64,000 bases of DNA from Panulirus ornatus (taxonomy: Eukaryota > Arthropoda > Malacostraca > Decapoda > Palinuridae), in contig NC_092241.1 of NCBI RefSeq assembly GCF_036320965.1, forward strand, positions 28,761,797 through 28,825,796, read 5' to 3'. The notes under the pieces are model-generated. The model was not told the DNA's origin. It saw nothing but the letters and a program-made list of their open reading frames with translations, and did not search any database. The translations under genes and the position numbers were made by a program. The stretch's first letter is position 1. Each line of letters begins with the position of its first letter. Shown here piece after piece: positions 35,848-49,499 of this stretch.

Positions 35848-37892
35848 ATAATCAGAACCCTGAAATCTGTGGAATAAAGTACGCCAAGAAAGAACACGAA
35901 TATATGTTATGTTAAGAGGAATGGCAAAAAGTTCTCATGTTTTACGAACTGAACATAATCGGAAAACCTGTTAAATGTAGTTACTCCAGTGAAGAGCTTC
36001 GTTACCAGGGACAGACGGTGACTGGTAAGGCTATGAAGTATGTAAATCTTTATCAAAATCAAATTGGAGCTGGTGCCTTCTCAGACGAGTGGTTACTTAT
36101 GTATCTCATGTCCAACTTAATGCAGGTATTGAGAATAAAGCACGACTAAGTGTAGTATGTTCCTGATTTCTTTTATGAAATATAAGGAAATACATGATGT
36201 GGTGTTAAGAGTGGAAGAATCATTTTTTTGAGTGGGAGTCTTCATTAAAGTGTTGGTCTGAATACAAAATATATAATGTCAGATTTGAAGGTTCTTTCTC
36301 AGCCAAAACATGATCTACAAACCGTAATTGCGAAGCAGTATCCTTAATGGGTCGTATACAACAGTCCAGAAAATATTAAATTCAGATCTGAAGACTAGCC
36401 TTAGCCTCACAAGAGAGCAGTTCTTTATTCATCAAATTATAATTTGAGTGCCATGTGTTACTGCCGTTTGGAGTTGAGCGCGGTGTTCTATCCTAGTTGG
36501 TTCGATATCTCCACACGAGATGTGTCCCATTCTGTAGACTCTGTGGGTAGGAGTATACTGTCAATAACATATGGCCATACAATCGGTCGTCCTCGGTCGC
36601 CCATGAGATCACCGTTGCAGAAATAACGAGAAAAAGTGAGAAAATATTTTCCCAGTTGGCTTTTGTAATTCACGTTAATTCTTCCTTGTATTCTCTATCC
36701 AGTTGGTCGTCTACTTCTTCAGTTTCCAGTCATTATCCAAGAAGAAAATAACGCATACTTTAAGATGCCATGCTGCTCACCTGATTATTATTATTATTAT
36801 TCCTTATTAGGCAAACCGGCTGCATTACACATTCAAGTAATCATTATTCATTCAGCATGATATGGGTATATATCATGCAACTTGAAGTGCAACTGAAAAC
36901 GTAGAACCTACTTATATCGCAATTCAAGTTTGATACTAAGTTTATCAACATACGTTTTGCAATTTGCTGAAGGATACTCTACTCTCATTGTGTAGAGATG
37001 ATCTGTGAATGAAATAATTGGTTAAGCTACAACGCTTGGCTCACCAGGACGATGAATTTCATACTTCTCGTATGATAAAAAGGTGGTATGTGGTAAAACC
37101 GATTTCCTACAGCTGAAATAAAAACTGTGTGGAATATGTGCTAGGTATTCAGGGCAGGTATGCTTGGTGTTCATCATTCTGATACTCATTATTCGCATTC
37201 GGTAACAATTCCATTATTAGATTTTTGTTTCAGTTGATTCGATAAAGCTTTTCATTCTGAATCCCTACAAGGGATAGATTTAATATGAAGTAAATGGACA
37301 CGGAAATATTAAGTAAGGTTTTGTTCACACCAGATATTCAAATACGATTCTTGAGAAATTTTTGCATAATCAGAAAATCATGGGAGGAAAAACAGAAAAT
37401 TATGGAGGGAAAACATGGTCATGCTATGTATGAGACAGTGACCCAATCCCACCTTGTGGATTGGCGATGATGGCTTTGGTTCCAAGTATCCCTCCCTTAC
37501 AGCGACTAACAAGCCGACTGGAGATCATTTTTCCAAGCGTTTTCTTGAGATTTTGAAGAGGTATGAATACATGTAAGGTTCCGTTGTAACACCGTGTTGT
37601 AGTGTTGTAGGATCTTAATGCCTTTACAATCAAGTTCTACAAAGACAACCTGCGGCGTATAGAAATATAGTTTTCTTACGTATTTGGAAGATTCGTCTCT
37701 TTTCGATGTAACTCATTGAGTGTCTTTGTCGTAAGATTGTGGCCATGATGTATTGTATCAGGCCAGAAAGTACTCCGTACTGTTAATGGCACGTTACATA
37801 CGTTACATACCGAGTCGCTAGGAATACGTCTGAGTGGACTATCTACTAACTGACGGGTAGAGTTAGTTTAGCAGCCAAGACCAAAACGTTGT

Positions 37893-37896
<4 letters not shown>
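35846..37896. other. Unassigned sequence with one weak RT-like frame
   Basis: An (ATT)n tract lies at 36784-36801. A 69-codon frame at 37633-37424 on the minus strand has LKKTLGKMISSRLVSR, faintly like the conserved RT stretch GK-lEkmi--Rl. Other short frames have no family signature. Confidence 0.35.
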
Positions 37897-37962
<66 letters not shown>

Positions 37963-37972
37963 CATACAGGGT
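37897..37972. repeat. (TA)n microsatellite
   Basis: About 75 bases of TA with two tacata interruptions near the right end. Confidence 0.96.
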
Positions 37973-40900
37973 TAAAGCTCCCCTTTCAAGACCTTACCTG
38001 TTTATGATCGTTTTTGAGCTGAATGTACGTCAGATGCCACTGGTCCTTCAAGACACACTATATCCCATGCACGTCCAACATAAGTTGAAAATTATGCATA
38101 ATTTAACGTTTCCTGTTTTGCGCCTCGCCTAAATTTTGCCAGCAAATATTTCCTCCCGGCTCGAATTCAGCGTAGTGGATATTGGCTATAGGAACACAAA
38201 CACACAACTAATAGAAGAGGTTGATCATAAAATAGTGACTTAAGATTTTTAATCTTTAGTTTATGTGAGGTTTGTTGTTGACCAAAATCCTGACTTGAAT
38301 ACGTTAGATAAAGTTTATACGACAATTAAATTGCTAATGTGGCTATAATTTAAAAAAATATTGTTATAGTATGTGGAGGTCAAAGACTACAAGACGCAGT
38401 ATAACGTAACTAAAGCAATAGATTTCAATGGTTTATTTCTTTTCTCCAGAGATTCGTCCATGCGTTCTTCTGTGATGATAGATACGTTGGCTAGTCCTAA
38501 AACCATCATTTGAACTGAGCAACAGCATGTACGAGAAAATGCCATAGTGTATCAAAAAGAAACGTGTGATAAGGATTCCTTTAGGTATTTAGGTATTTAT
38601 CTTATTCTATCGTTAACACTGTAAGAAGCTCATTGCAATATGTGATAAGTAGGAACTTAGCTTTAGATCGCAGCTTGTATAGGGGTTACGTATCATCGTC
38701 CGTCCACACTGCATCTTATCAACAGCCCGAAGAATTTCCTTTATCATTCAGCCGAAGGAATTATGTTCGAATCGGGTTTCTATGTATTTTAAGTAGTTTT
38801 GCCTCTAAAAACTGGTGTATATTGAATCTTTCTCAGTGATGTTGGGCACAAGAGAAGTATGATATATTGAAGATGAGTTATAGCAGTTCTTCAAGAAGAC
38901 GTAATACTGACATCAGAAATGTTCCTAATCGTACGTTCTCTCTGCTTAGATACACGAGCCTTACTGAATCCAGTGATATATCTAGATATACAGATTCGTA
39001 TTTATTGGAGGAGAAAAGGGAATACTGGTCGTTTAGGGACGAAGGTCCTTACCAGGCTAAGACGTGTTGAATCCTTAGCCAACATTCCTACTTATCTTCC
39101 AAGGTATTTCATGTTACTGTCGTGTGTAAAGAATATTTTGTTGTATTTGGACTTTCATTCAGATCAAGTTGTTCATGAACAGTAAGGAAGAAGAGAGGAA
39201 CTTGTACCATGAAAAATAAAGTAACATTTTGAGTACAGAGTCTAAACTTCGAATAATGGGTTTTTTACCTTGAATAATCACCTTTAGTGATTTAGTTATA
39301 CTTATGATAAGCCACAAAATTCCCTCCTGGCTGGTAATGAGCTATCTCCAGCTTCAAAAACCCAGCAGTAATGCACAACATAGTACCAGATTCAAGAAGT
39401 TGATGTCGCAGGGCATATTATCGTTATAGTTGTTGTATCAAGGTGTGATTGATGATATTTCTCAAAATAAAGAAAAGAAAGCTATTGAGTGAGCGTGAGC
39501 GCAAAATTCTTGAAATTGGTACATCAGCATGTACGGTATATATATGTATACGGTATAAGTATATCGTTCTCATATACCTTTGTTCCAGGATAGTACACGT
39601 GTTTCTGTGATCAGAAGCTGAGACAGAGAACGGTTAGGGAATTATTAAGATATACTGGTGATGTAAGGGTAGTGGTTGATCGGAGTGGTCAAAACAAGGA
39701 GATTATGAATGCCAGGAACTAAACAGGTTTAAAAGTCTTTCTGGTGGTTCAGAGTACGAGAAATGGGGCCCCTACGAATGTAATTACAAATAGATAATTA
39801 CATAGAATTCGTGCAGCAGTGCACCGGAATATCTGTCGTCTGCAAAGACGAGACGGCTTTAAGATCCCGGGTAACTCGGTCAATGAGCATTTCTCTAGTC
39901 TAATTTAGCTTACCATACTTCACTCTTCACCAGGGGAGGAAATGGCGAGACGCCTCTGTTTTCACTACTCGGTTTTCTCCAGTGGCTTTTGGTTACGAAA
40001 CAAATTCCTCCAAAATTCTCTTTATTTCTATAAAGTTTATTTAGAAAGATTGTTTTTATTGCTGGAAGACTTCATCCTGAAAGTTCCTTTGCATATTTTT
40101 ATCTTGATCTAATTCAATTTTTTTTATAATATGATTATAAACTATACGAAGGACTATGTATGATTTTTCATATATCCATCTCTACTTATGGATCTGTTTT
40201 CGCATATCCCGTTCATTGGAACAACATAAATATTTTTCTTCACAGAAAAATTGTGATGAAACTTAATATTGTAAATAATCACAGCGTATTTTCCCTTCAG
40301 CCTGTGAGTTAACCACAAATTACCCCGTTTCCACGAACCTCCGGTACGATGTTTTGAACTTATTTCCCAGAGCTTAGTTTATTCCCGTCGTCTTCGTGTT
40401 TTCACCGTCAGACTTGCAGTCAAGGGCGGTACCGCTGGCTGGAACAAATTATTGCTAGAACACACCGAGGCTAGTCCCTCCATCCCTCGCCAGGAGAGCC
40501 CAAGGCCCGTCTGTCTTCTGAAATTAATGGTGGAGAAGCTAGCTACAGAGACAGTGAAGGGTGCCTGGTATTTCCCAAGCGAATATGTTGGAGAGAATAT
40601 CGAAAGAAGATTCTGGCCATAAGATGATGAGGAGATAATATATAAAGATAATTAAAAGGAAGGTTGTAAACAGGGGGGAAAAAATATAGATAGAGAATTC
40701 AGTCGCGTGGAAAACTCGGAGATAATATAACAGGAGGGAATTTTCGTAGTAGTATCGTAGTATTACATTTAAGAAGTTAAACAGGAGAGGATGTGAACAA
40801 GGGAGAGAGGTAAGGGAGGCATTGTCTAGAGGAAGCAGTGTGGAATTATATCATTATGAATCTGAATAAAGGATAGTTGTACGGAAGATGACGTGCGGAA

Positions 40901-41754
40901 AGATAGCTACGAGATTATATCGGAATACAAGAGAGAATTTGAGATCATAACAACGTGTCATAGTACATTACGTTCCCTCTAACTTTGTATGTACGTAGAC
41001 TGATGTAACCGTTGGTAGTGTTGGACGTTGGTCGTAACAGCAGCTTCTACTGTTCGTGATGCTGCAGTAAGCAGGCAGTGTCGTCATGTGGTACCAGGTC
41101 AGAGGGTAAGTCACTGGTTTCTACATATTTCTCTCTCGACTTTTTAGCGATGCAATTCAGAAACCATGTTATACTGTACACATCGTTTGGTGATATTAGA
41201 TGTCTGTTTTACGTCAGTAGTATGCATTAGGTCGTGTTTTCGTCAAATTCCTTCTATGACCTCGCCGTCATGAGTGATGTGTCACAAATGATCTCGTATG
41301 GCATCAGGAACATTGCCTACGAATGGAGAGGAAAGTCGTTATGATCGAGACGGGGGATTCTCAGTCACGTATCATCAGCGGCTTTCCAAGAGGATCGGTA
41401 ATGCATTTAACGACAGTTACATCCGTTTTCTGTGAACACATTAGGATATTTGTCTTTGAGGGATTCGCCTCTACACGTTTTCAGAAGTCTTGTGTGGTTT
41501 CCCTAGTGTCAGATTAGGTAAAAATCGAGTGTCCGAATGACACGTCCTGTTATACCACCGACTACGTTTCTGAATGATGTTTCGATCGCGAAACCAATGT
41601 AATACGTTAGTATCCCTTGTAGTCGGACATAATAAGAGGCCTGTATTTCCTGATAAGTCAGTGTCTTTGATGAGCAAGTAAGCCCACTAGATTATAGACG
41701 TCTAGCGCCCCCTCGCGTTAAAGAATTTCGCCTTTTACCGCAACGACCCCATTG

Positions 41755-41756
<2 letters not shown>
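37973..41756. other. Unassigned unique sequence
   Basis: Frames are below 90 codons and without recognised motifs. A purine-rich stretch lies at about 40540-40930. I see no RNA gene. Confidence 0.4.

Positions 41757-41823
<67 letters not shown>
41757..41823. repeat. (TA)n microsatellite
   Basis: About 65 bases of TA. Confidence 0.97.
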
Positions 41824-41827
<4 letters not shown>

Positions 41828-42106
41828 GCAATATGCCTGCCGTCCCTTATTGTTCCTGCCGACATGTTTATTTGGAGAATGGAGATTAAAGACCTTCTTC
41901 CTGGAGCTGAGAGTACTCTATTTTTGCCTTATTAGCCACAGCAGAGCACGGCTCATTCATATGCACGGGAGAGCTCGAGTTCCAGGAAACAAACATGCAC
42001 CTGGGGATCACCTTGCTTGTCCCCCTGCAGGCCAGCCTGAGTCTCGTGAAGGACACGATGCTCGCCGGGGCGACGCACCCACCGTGACCAGGACGAAGAT
42101 CCTGAA

Positions 42107-42110
<4 letters not shown>

Positions 42111-42180
<70 letters not shown>

Positions 42181-42284
42181 GTGAGAATGTCAGTAAAAAC
42201 ATTGTTAGTTACAGCCACGAGACATTCATGCTGTGTACGAGGGTGAATTTTGTGAAAGCATTGGGAGGCTAGTGAATCAGATCT

Positions 42285-42350
<66 letters not shown>

Positions 42351-42456
42351 GTGAGAATGTCAGTAAAAACATTGTTAGTCACAGCCACGAGACATTCATG
42401 CTGAGTACGAGGGTGATTTTTGTGAAGCAGAGAGAGGCCAGTGAATCAGATCTCGG
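42111..42456. repeat. Tandem duplication of a (GA)n tract plus about 108 bp
   Basis: Two units each consist of a (GA)n run (42111-42178; 42287-42348) followed by a block starting cgtgagaatgtcagtaaa and ending gaatcagatctcg (42179-42286; 42349-42455). The blocks differ at only a few positions. Open frames across them code for Arg-Glu runs and are low-complexity artefacts. Confidence 0.93.
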
Positions 42457-42689
42457 AAGACTCTTATCTGTTGATAGATAGTTATAGAAGCTTATCATAT
42501 TATTATATTAGGTATAAAAGGCCATTAGACCAGAGTAAGAGAAAATTATTTATTCTCTTTATTATTGTTCTAATTTCTTTTTATAGTAGACAACATGGCT
42601 TGACAAAAGCATGACCCAGTCATTTCCATCTCTGATGACTGTGAAATAGGATTAATTTGAGCAGTTTAGTTAGTTTTTGGTGTACTTGT

Positions 42690-43430
42690 TTTTTTTTACA
42701 GACGGAAAAACAGAGAAACATACAAATGTTGGAAGACAATTTCACAACCCTATGACAGGAAAGGTACCATAACGGTCAACCCTCGTGTGACTAATCTCCA
42801 CACGTATATCATGGGAAGCAGCAGCCTCTCGTGTGCCACGGGCCAGGGAATTAGGGGCTGGGTGACACGAAGACATTACGAGAGCAGTGGCTGAAGTAAC
42901 ACGTGCAGAACAGGGAGAGAAGGAAACATCTTGACGGACAGGAGAGTTGATAATGTGGAAAGCCTCTGACTGTACTGTGGTGAAGAGGTGGATGAAGAGC
43001 CGCTAGAGGCATGAAAGTGAATAAGGGGAAGGTAAGGCCTTCCTGTGCCTTCAGTGTCCCCAGGGTTTTGGAGGCAGACTTGGCAATCTTCATTACGTTG
43101 CGTGTCCAGGACTGAGTGGAGGATGTGGTTATGCTCAGCAAGTTAATGTTGTTGCAGGTTTTCATTGCTGCCTAGAAATTCAACTGTGGGAAGTGTAAGA
43201 AATCTAAAGAAAGGTATAAGGAGAATGCTTTGTTAATGTTAGATTTCACTAGATTAATGATTCCATGCTCCACGCGAAAGGTCTTAAGTAAGACTTGCTT
43301 TTTTAAAGTACTCGCTGGCAGCTGAAGTAGTTTTACTTGATATTGAAGAAAACTTCCCCATCTTAAGGAAAGAATCCAAGATCTGATTTAATGCAGTGAA
43401 CATCGGGGCAGAGTTTTAGCTGTTAATCCG
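42690..43430 (-). pseudogene. Non-LTR retrotransposon 3' ORF fragment (RT end and C-terminus)
   Basis: Minus-strand translation gives INLLSITTSST then KIAKSASKTLGTL (43150-43050), the post-catalytic RT region of Jockey/I-type elements. It continues with EAFHIINSPVRQDVSF (42966-42920), CTCYFSHCSR in another frame, and EISHTRVDRYGTF near 42810-42760 at the C-terminus. Decayed sequence above 43160 (KWG-like and QVLLKTF) seems to continue the RT domain. Several frameshifts are needed. It differs from the RTE-like family at 31419. Confidence 0.65.
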
Positions 43431-45461
43431 TCTCTGCTACATGTAGGTTGTAACACAGCCTCCTGATCGTCTGGATACGAGAGGTTTTCGGTAGACCTGA
43501 TGGTATGAGAAAGCAACGCTTATATCATTGATAATCATAATCAACCACAAGCAAAATTCACGAAGGAATAGCTGTATAAAAAAGAATATACAGCATAAAA
43601 ACTTATCGTTTTTATGAATGTAATACAAGAGTATAAGCCTTCACCATGTCTTTGCTTTGCGAAAAATTGAAAAAGAAATTTATGGAGGTTAACAAATAGG
43701 GATACAGATACAGGAGCAGTTACGTGAAACTGAACAAAGCAAGTGTGCGAAAGTTAAGACAATGGTCATAACTAGGAGAAAGTAGAGGAGGGATTCAGAT
43801 CAAGAGGGTTCACCAACATGTGTTAAATGGTATCAGAAAGAAGTGTTCATGACACCAAACTATTACTTTCTGAATTGATGTGGGTTTAGATAGAAATGAT
43901 ATATTTTACTTTAGACAATCAGCTAGAGACAAGATGGGAAACATAAAAACTTTATCTTACCAATCTTGCAACATAGTTATAAACAGAGGAGTAGGAAAAT
44001 GATCACAGTGAGTGTGTAGCATGACAGCACAAATGGTGGACAATATAGCGAGCATGGTAACCCGTTGAATGATGAGAATGAAGTGAACTAGAGAGGCTTT
44101 TTAAAAAGCAGTCCAGGTTTCAACGAAGCTTAAAAGTATTTCATGAAATTTAATTAGACTATTATGTATAGAGATGCATTCATGCTAATACGTTTTTTAC
44201 TTAAGAATTTCTAATGAAATGCGCTCTAATGGTGTAAGTAAATATCACTTCATCTAGTAACTTTGCACTTAAGTCTTGGTTTATGGGAAAACTGCAGTTT
44301 TAATTCACTACAGACCGTGTGTTGATAGGAAGACGTATGAGACTTATGGAACTGGATAGTTGTGGTGGGTAAGAATATTTTTTTTTTTTTAAATAAAGGG
44401 CGGTAACGGCATTTATCCATGAGAAGTGGATCAGAGAATATTGGTCTGTATTTTACACAAAGGAGGAGAATATCAATGAAGAAAGCAGGAACTGAAATAG
44501 AGCAACAGAACAGTAGGGAGACGATATTATACTGGAACCATTTGGAGAGAGTGGATGAGGGCGACAGTTTCCAATAAGTAGTCAGAGAATGAGGTTAGTG
44601 CGTCCGATAAAAGGAGGGAACTGAACAAAGAATAGAGTGCAGGAATACTGTACGTTCACGAAAGAGGCAAGTATGTGTGTGAATTCCGAGTGATACACGT
44701 TTACTTCAATGTTTGCAACTGACATAGGGAGCTAAGGGTAATGTAGGACATTCCATACTAGCATCTGAATGTAGGTACTCCGATAGTAACAGGGTAACTT
44801 GTCCCCACTAGTACTAACTCGAGACCAAACCAGAGTCAAGCCTTCGCCGTACTTCAGTTAAGGCAACCCCACACTGAAGTTATTCTGATTTCATTTCGTA
44901 CCCGTTGATGAAAACAGACCAGTGTTATTCATTCTATATTATGTAGCAAACAATTCTGCCCAAAGGAAAACTAGTGATCGAATTCAATTTGATTTACAAT
45001 AATCAAAGTAATAATTCACTTGATCTTTTAAGGTTCTGGGCACGTCGTGATTTTAAGGTTGACCAAAGTTTAGGGACGATTTATGTCGGATTTGAGGACA
45101 ACTTGACCTGAGTGGGGACGACTTGACTCTGGTCTGAGGACGACTTGGTTGTTATCAGCGAAAGAGCTGGCTGAAAGACCAATCTAGTTTTATCTTTGTA
45201 TATGTATTGATATGGTGACGCTCTCTGGCATCAATAAATCGTGTGTTCTGTAATGGTTGATCTGCTTTTCAGTGAACCTTTTCGTTTGCCGCTGTTACAT
45301 CCTCGGCGTGTTGTTCTTTAGGGAATTCTTTTTTCTTTGCCTCAGCTCATGTAACACTTTTATGTCTTTTGGCTGTCCATCGTTTGCATTGATAGATTGT
45401 AATCTTTTTGAGCTCATCTTTCTATGCGTTGGTGACTGATGAATCCGATACTGGACTTACA

Positions 45462-45464
<3 letters not shown>
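43431..45464. other. Unassigned sequence
   Basis: A short stretch near 44530-44580 (tggaaccatttggagagagt) may be a decayed piece of the WFGHMERM region of the RTE-like family. A poly-T run is at 44379-44390. Nothing else is supported. Confidence 0.35.

Positions 45465-45526
<62 letters not shown>
45465..45526. repeat. (CA)n microsatellite
   Basis: About 60 bases of CA. Confidence 0.97.
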
Positions 45527-45528
<2 letters not shown>

Positions 45529-47819
45529 ACACGCCCTCGTGTGTAACGGTGATACAGTAAGTTTGCTTGCGTCAAAGCGCCCATGACCGTTTTGCTGTCA
45601 GTTGATCTTGTGCCGCTTGCACGTAGCTCCTACGGTCGTACGCTTCACCTCAAACAGTCTTCATGTTGTACAAGCATACTTGTCTTGTATGCTCTATTAG
45701 AACTAAGTCTTTTAAATATATGAAAAAGAGGAGAAATATTTAGTCAAATTCAAAAACTATTGAGTGAATTTCCATTTACGTGTGCTATTATTCTGGGGTG
45801 TGAAAACAGCCGTAGAGAAAGAATTCAGCTCCGCCCCGCCAGGCGAGGCAGGTGTTCACACGAGCCTCAGTAATGTTCACCGTAGTCTCTGTGATGTTTA
45901 CATGGTGACTCTTGCTGCTGGGCAAGATTAAATATTGACACTTGAAGTAAATGAAGCGTCACTGCCCAGTGAATATTCTGTTTTCATCCTCTTCTTGCTA
46001 CCATCATCATTACTTTCTCTCCTTTTCCTCTTTCCAACTTTTTTTTCCCTCCTTCCCCTCTGTTATATAGTTGATGTACGTCCTAGCATACAGATGACTG
46101 GGAATATAACGGTTATAAATATCGCAATGGTGATGAACAAGTGTCGTGAAAATGATGAAATAAAGAAAAATCTCTGAGGAAATGCAGATAAATATTTGAT
46201 GTACGAAGAAGAAAATAGAGGAGAGGACCAGCAAGCCACTAAGGCACTGTTTATATGTCTTACCAGAAAGGAAAGAAAGAACACACAGTGCAGTGAGGAA
46301 CACAGTCATTACAGTGAATAACAGTCAGTGTAGTGAAAACTCATATGAAAGTGTTGACTGGAGTTGAAAGTATAGGATTTGGTGTAATTAGTCGTGCAGA
46401 AGTCATTATTAAGGATAAGATAGCAGTTTGTGAGTCAACACAACATGCAACACCAAGAAGTGAAACGAAGTTAGGAATGTACACAGGTGCCAGATGTGGT
46501 CAGTTGCAGAGCACTTCACAAGTGGATAGATTAAACATAGGAGGAAGCAAAAACATATCTCCAACAGTGATGACTAAGTAAAGATGTCAAGATAGCCTTA
46601 TCTTGGGATAGTTTTACTCATGAATAACGACCTTGATGGCGAAAGCAGACATGTGACAAAGAAGCTTGTAGACTCTTGGAATGGCATTCAGGTGGGCTGA
46701 CTTGTAAGTTCATATAATCCTTTATGTGGTGCATCAGTACAGGCAGGATATTAGAGGAATATGATAGATGATGACAAGAAAATGAAAATCATATTATTTT
46801 AGAAGACTGTCAAGTGTATCGGTGATGAAATAAGATATCTGGAAAATATACACTAAGGACAGTGGAGAAATGAGACTTACGGATGGAAAAACAGAAACTC
46901 CTTTGCCAAGTAGGTATAACTTTGGTACCGTGTGATAGACTTTCAGTAGGTAGCTTTGTATAGCTTAGTGTAAAACTAGAATGGTTATGTGTACAATGAC
47001 ATAAAGGTATGATGATGATACTTATTCTACTTTGTTTTTAGAGTAGATGAACTGATTGAGATTCAAAGTGATCAAGAAGATTACATTGGAGAAACTAAAA
47101 GACGATTGGCTGTAAGAGCAGATGAAAACGTGGGGGCAGTTAGGGGACGCTTAAGGCTTCAGAAGGAAGAAGAGAGGAAGATATCAAACGAGAAAACAGA
47201 TGAAGAGATAAGCTAAAAGAACTGGATAGTACACCTGCCTCAGATGGAAATAGAATTTCAAGACTGAACATAGAATTTGTCATCCTCCACTGTGTCAGGA
47301 TATGCGCTGTTGTGGAAGCTTTCGTTGCTGGAGCACTCAAAGCGACTTGCAGTTCCAGAAGTATGCTATGATTATGACAAAAATAATGGGTGTCAGTTGG
47401 ATAATTAAAAATACAGATTTCAGCTTCCATAAAGTATTTAGAAAAGAACATGTGGTTGAAATAAAAGGGGGGAAAGATAAACAAATATACATGAACGAGT
47501 TGATGGACAGAACAAGAGACGAGAAGCAGATCCGAAGACGAGTCGCAGTGATTGTGGAAAAGATAAAAGATAAATTGAGAAGGATAGAGCGTGGGACAAA
47601 TGATGTCAAAACTCGAAAGCTTTTTCTGCCCAAATTATGATATCAGTAGTGCTTTAGATTCAGGCCCTTGTTTACATCCAACGACTTTGAAGGGTTGATG
47701 GTGGAAATGGCAACAAAAATGAAAAAAGGCATGGAAAGATTCACAGTTCTTAAGACTATGAGTAATGGCATACCTATAAGATATCCTGTATGAAAATATG
47801 TGAATAAGTGGAGCTAAAC
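45527..47819. other. Unassigned sequence, possibly decayed retroelement
   Basis: Frames at 46333-46581 and 47302-47640 have no certain family. A short stretch at 47056-47145 reads DYIGETKRRLAVRADENVG, close to the YIG part of Penelope-like nucleases, but the cysteines that usually precede it are absent. Confidence 0.3.
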
Positions 47820-48010
47820 GATTGCTAATACAAGGCTTAACGTTCTTCAGTTTCATGAATACACTTCAGACTATAATGTGATTTTTATAGATGCAGCAAA
47901 CACATGGCTCAGAGTGAGTAAGATGTAGAAGATAACGAGCAATATCATAATTTTCGTTCTGACAATAATTACATTTGATCAACAGCCAAAATGTTTCGGG
48001 GAAGAAAGTA
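47820..48010 (+). mobile_element. Possible non-LTR endonuclease-domain remnant
   Basis: The plus strand gives FHEYTSDYNVIFIDAANTWL, and in another frame NEQYHNFRSDNNYI. These resemble the N-terminal AP endonuclease of non-LTR elements (a stretch like ELq-yt-dYdvI-ITETWL, then FR-DRN). It precedes the RT remnant at 49500 on the same strand, as expected for one element later interrupted by the segment around 48547-48999. Confidence 0.4.
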
Positions 48011-48546
48011 GATAATCTTTGCTAATTAGGGAGAGTTGAGAACTGATACGATACTTCAAAATGTTAATTAGCTTTAGTTGAAGATACAGGGTGGGTCCCA
48101 ATATGTACGATTTGAACTGCTTTTGGCGTTATGCTGCCTTAAGGCAAGATCTGGCAACTCTGAGCTCGGGAGGTGCATGATGTAGTCAGCAATCAAGTAT
48201 TGCATCATCCAACTTGATGTTTTTCATTTCTTTCGGGGAATCGCTCGCTGTGCACATGTCGTACTCGTTTCCTAAACTATTTTTCGTAAGCCGAAGTTTT
48301 TATTCGAGTCGTGTTCTTATGTAGTTATCATTTCGTATCCCAAAGTCTGTATTCGAGCTGGAGTTGGCTTAGATATGATACTCAGTATGTTAGCCAGTTT
48401 CATTTTAAAGTACGTTGCATGCTGCTGCTTGGAATCTCTCGTACTGGTTTTCTGTCAATCTACGGAAATGCACTGCTCCATTTTTTTGCAGTCATGTGTG
48501 ACTGACTGTTGTGATTTTTTTTTTTTTTGCCGAACGTAAACAAAAG

Positions 48547-48999
48547 ATGTCACGTAAGAGCGTGAACAGGGCTGATAACTTTAGTTTTGTTTGTGGGATG
48601 GTGACTTTTGCATAACAGAAGTGTGTCATAATCCCGATCATCAGGAAAGCCTGCTGTATTTACCATTTATTTTCGCTGTGAGGTTAGGGACCAGGACAAG
48701 AGTTTGGCCTCACACATGTGCTTCAATGTTTGAGCAGATATCCTTGGAAATCGTTTGAATTATAAAAGGCGATTGATGCCTTTTGCCGTGCCCATGTTGT
48801 GGAGGGAGCCGACAGATCACGTCGGTGCCTCTTACTTCTGCGTAGTGCTTCCAGTCCGGCAAAGAATTTCCAAGAAGAAAAAGTGGACCTTAAGCTCTCC
48901 GAATATACCATCTGTTATGTGGCCGGTACCCTACGGTGAAGGAATTCCTGTTCTGGAACTCCCAGACTCGTTTGTGAAAAGGCTCTTGCTCCCTTTGTA
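48547..48999 (+). pseudogene. Pseudogene of an uncharacterised multicopy family (WREPTDH motif)
   Basis: From an ATG at 48547 the frame gives MSRKSVNRADNFSFVCG, then a TAA at 48613. After a frameshift near 48660 it gives RCEVRDQDKS. A TGA follows at 48731, then MPFAVPMLWREPTDH, YFCVV, YPNIPS-like SSPNIPSVMWPVPYGE and a final stop at 48998. The order matches a family that I recall as many near-identical predicted proteins in arthropods and cnidarians, with paired cysteines likely to bind zinc. Its function is unknown to me. The copy is dead (two stops and a shift). It may have inserted into the surrounding non-LTR element. Confidence 0.6.
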
Positions 49000-49499
49000 G
49001 ACAGCGTGTGAAGCATTTATAAAAACGCATTGCTTAATGAAAGTAAATAAAACTTATGGTTATGAAAGTAGATAGAAAACGGCAGATCAGAGATGATCTT
49101 GGCGAGATATAGGACCTGAACCTCAGTTCTAACGAGAAAAGCTGGAACGAAATATATAAATTGGGAGTGATGATATTAAAGGCGTACATACCAAGGGAAC
49201 AACATTTTCTCGTGGCTTAAAGAATTGTTTTAACATTTAGTATCAAAAGTAAATACGATGGAAAAGTAAGATACCAGAAGAATACAATATTGAACAATAA
49301 TAAGAAAAAGAATGAAATAAGCAATAAGTCAAGGTAGTAACAAGAGAGAACTTCAAAAGAAATCGATAAACGGTGACAAAATATCACTGAAACACTTAGT
49401 ATAAACGACCATGAGATATTCAGTAGCAAGGAAGACATTTCAGAAGTGGTTATATGTGAATAAAACAAGGGAGGAAAAATTTCCCATCCTTAGAAAATT

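Noticed and set aside
41826..42481. Frames with Arg-Glu or Leu-Ser runs
   Set aside because: These are translations of (GA)n tracts.
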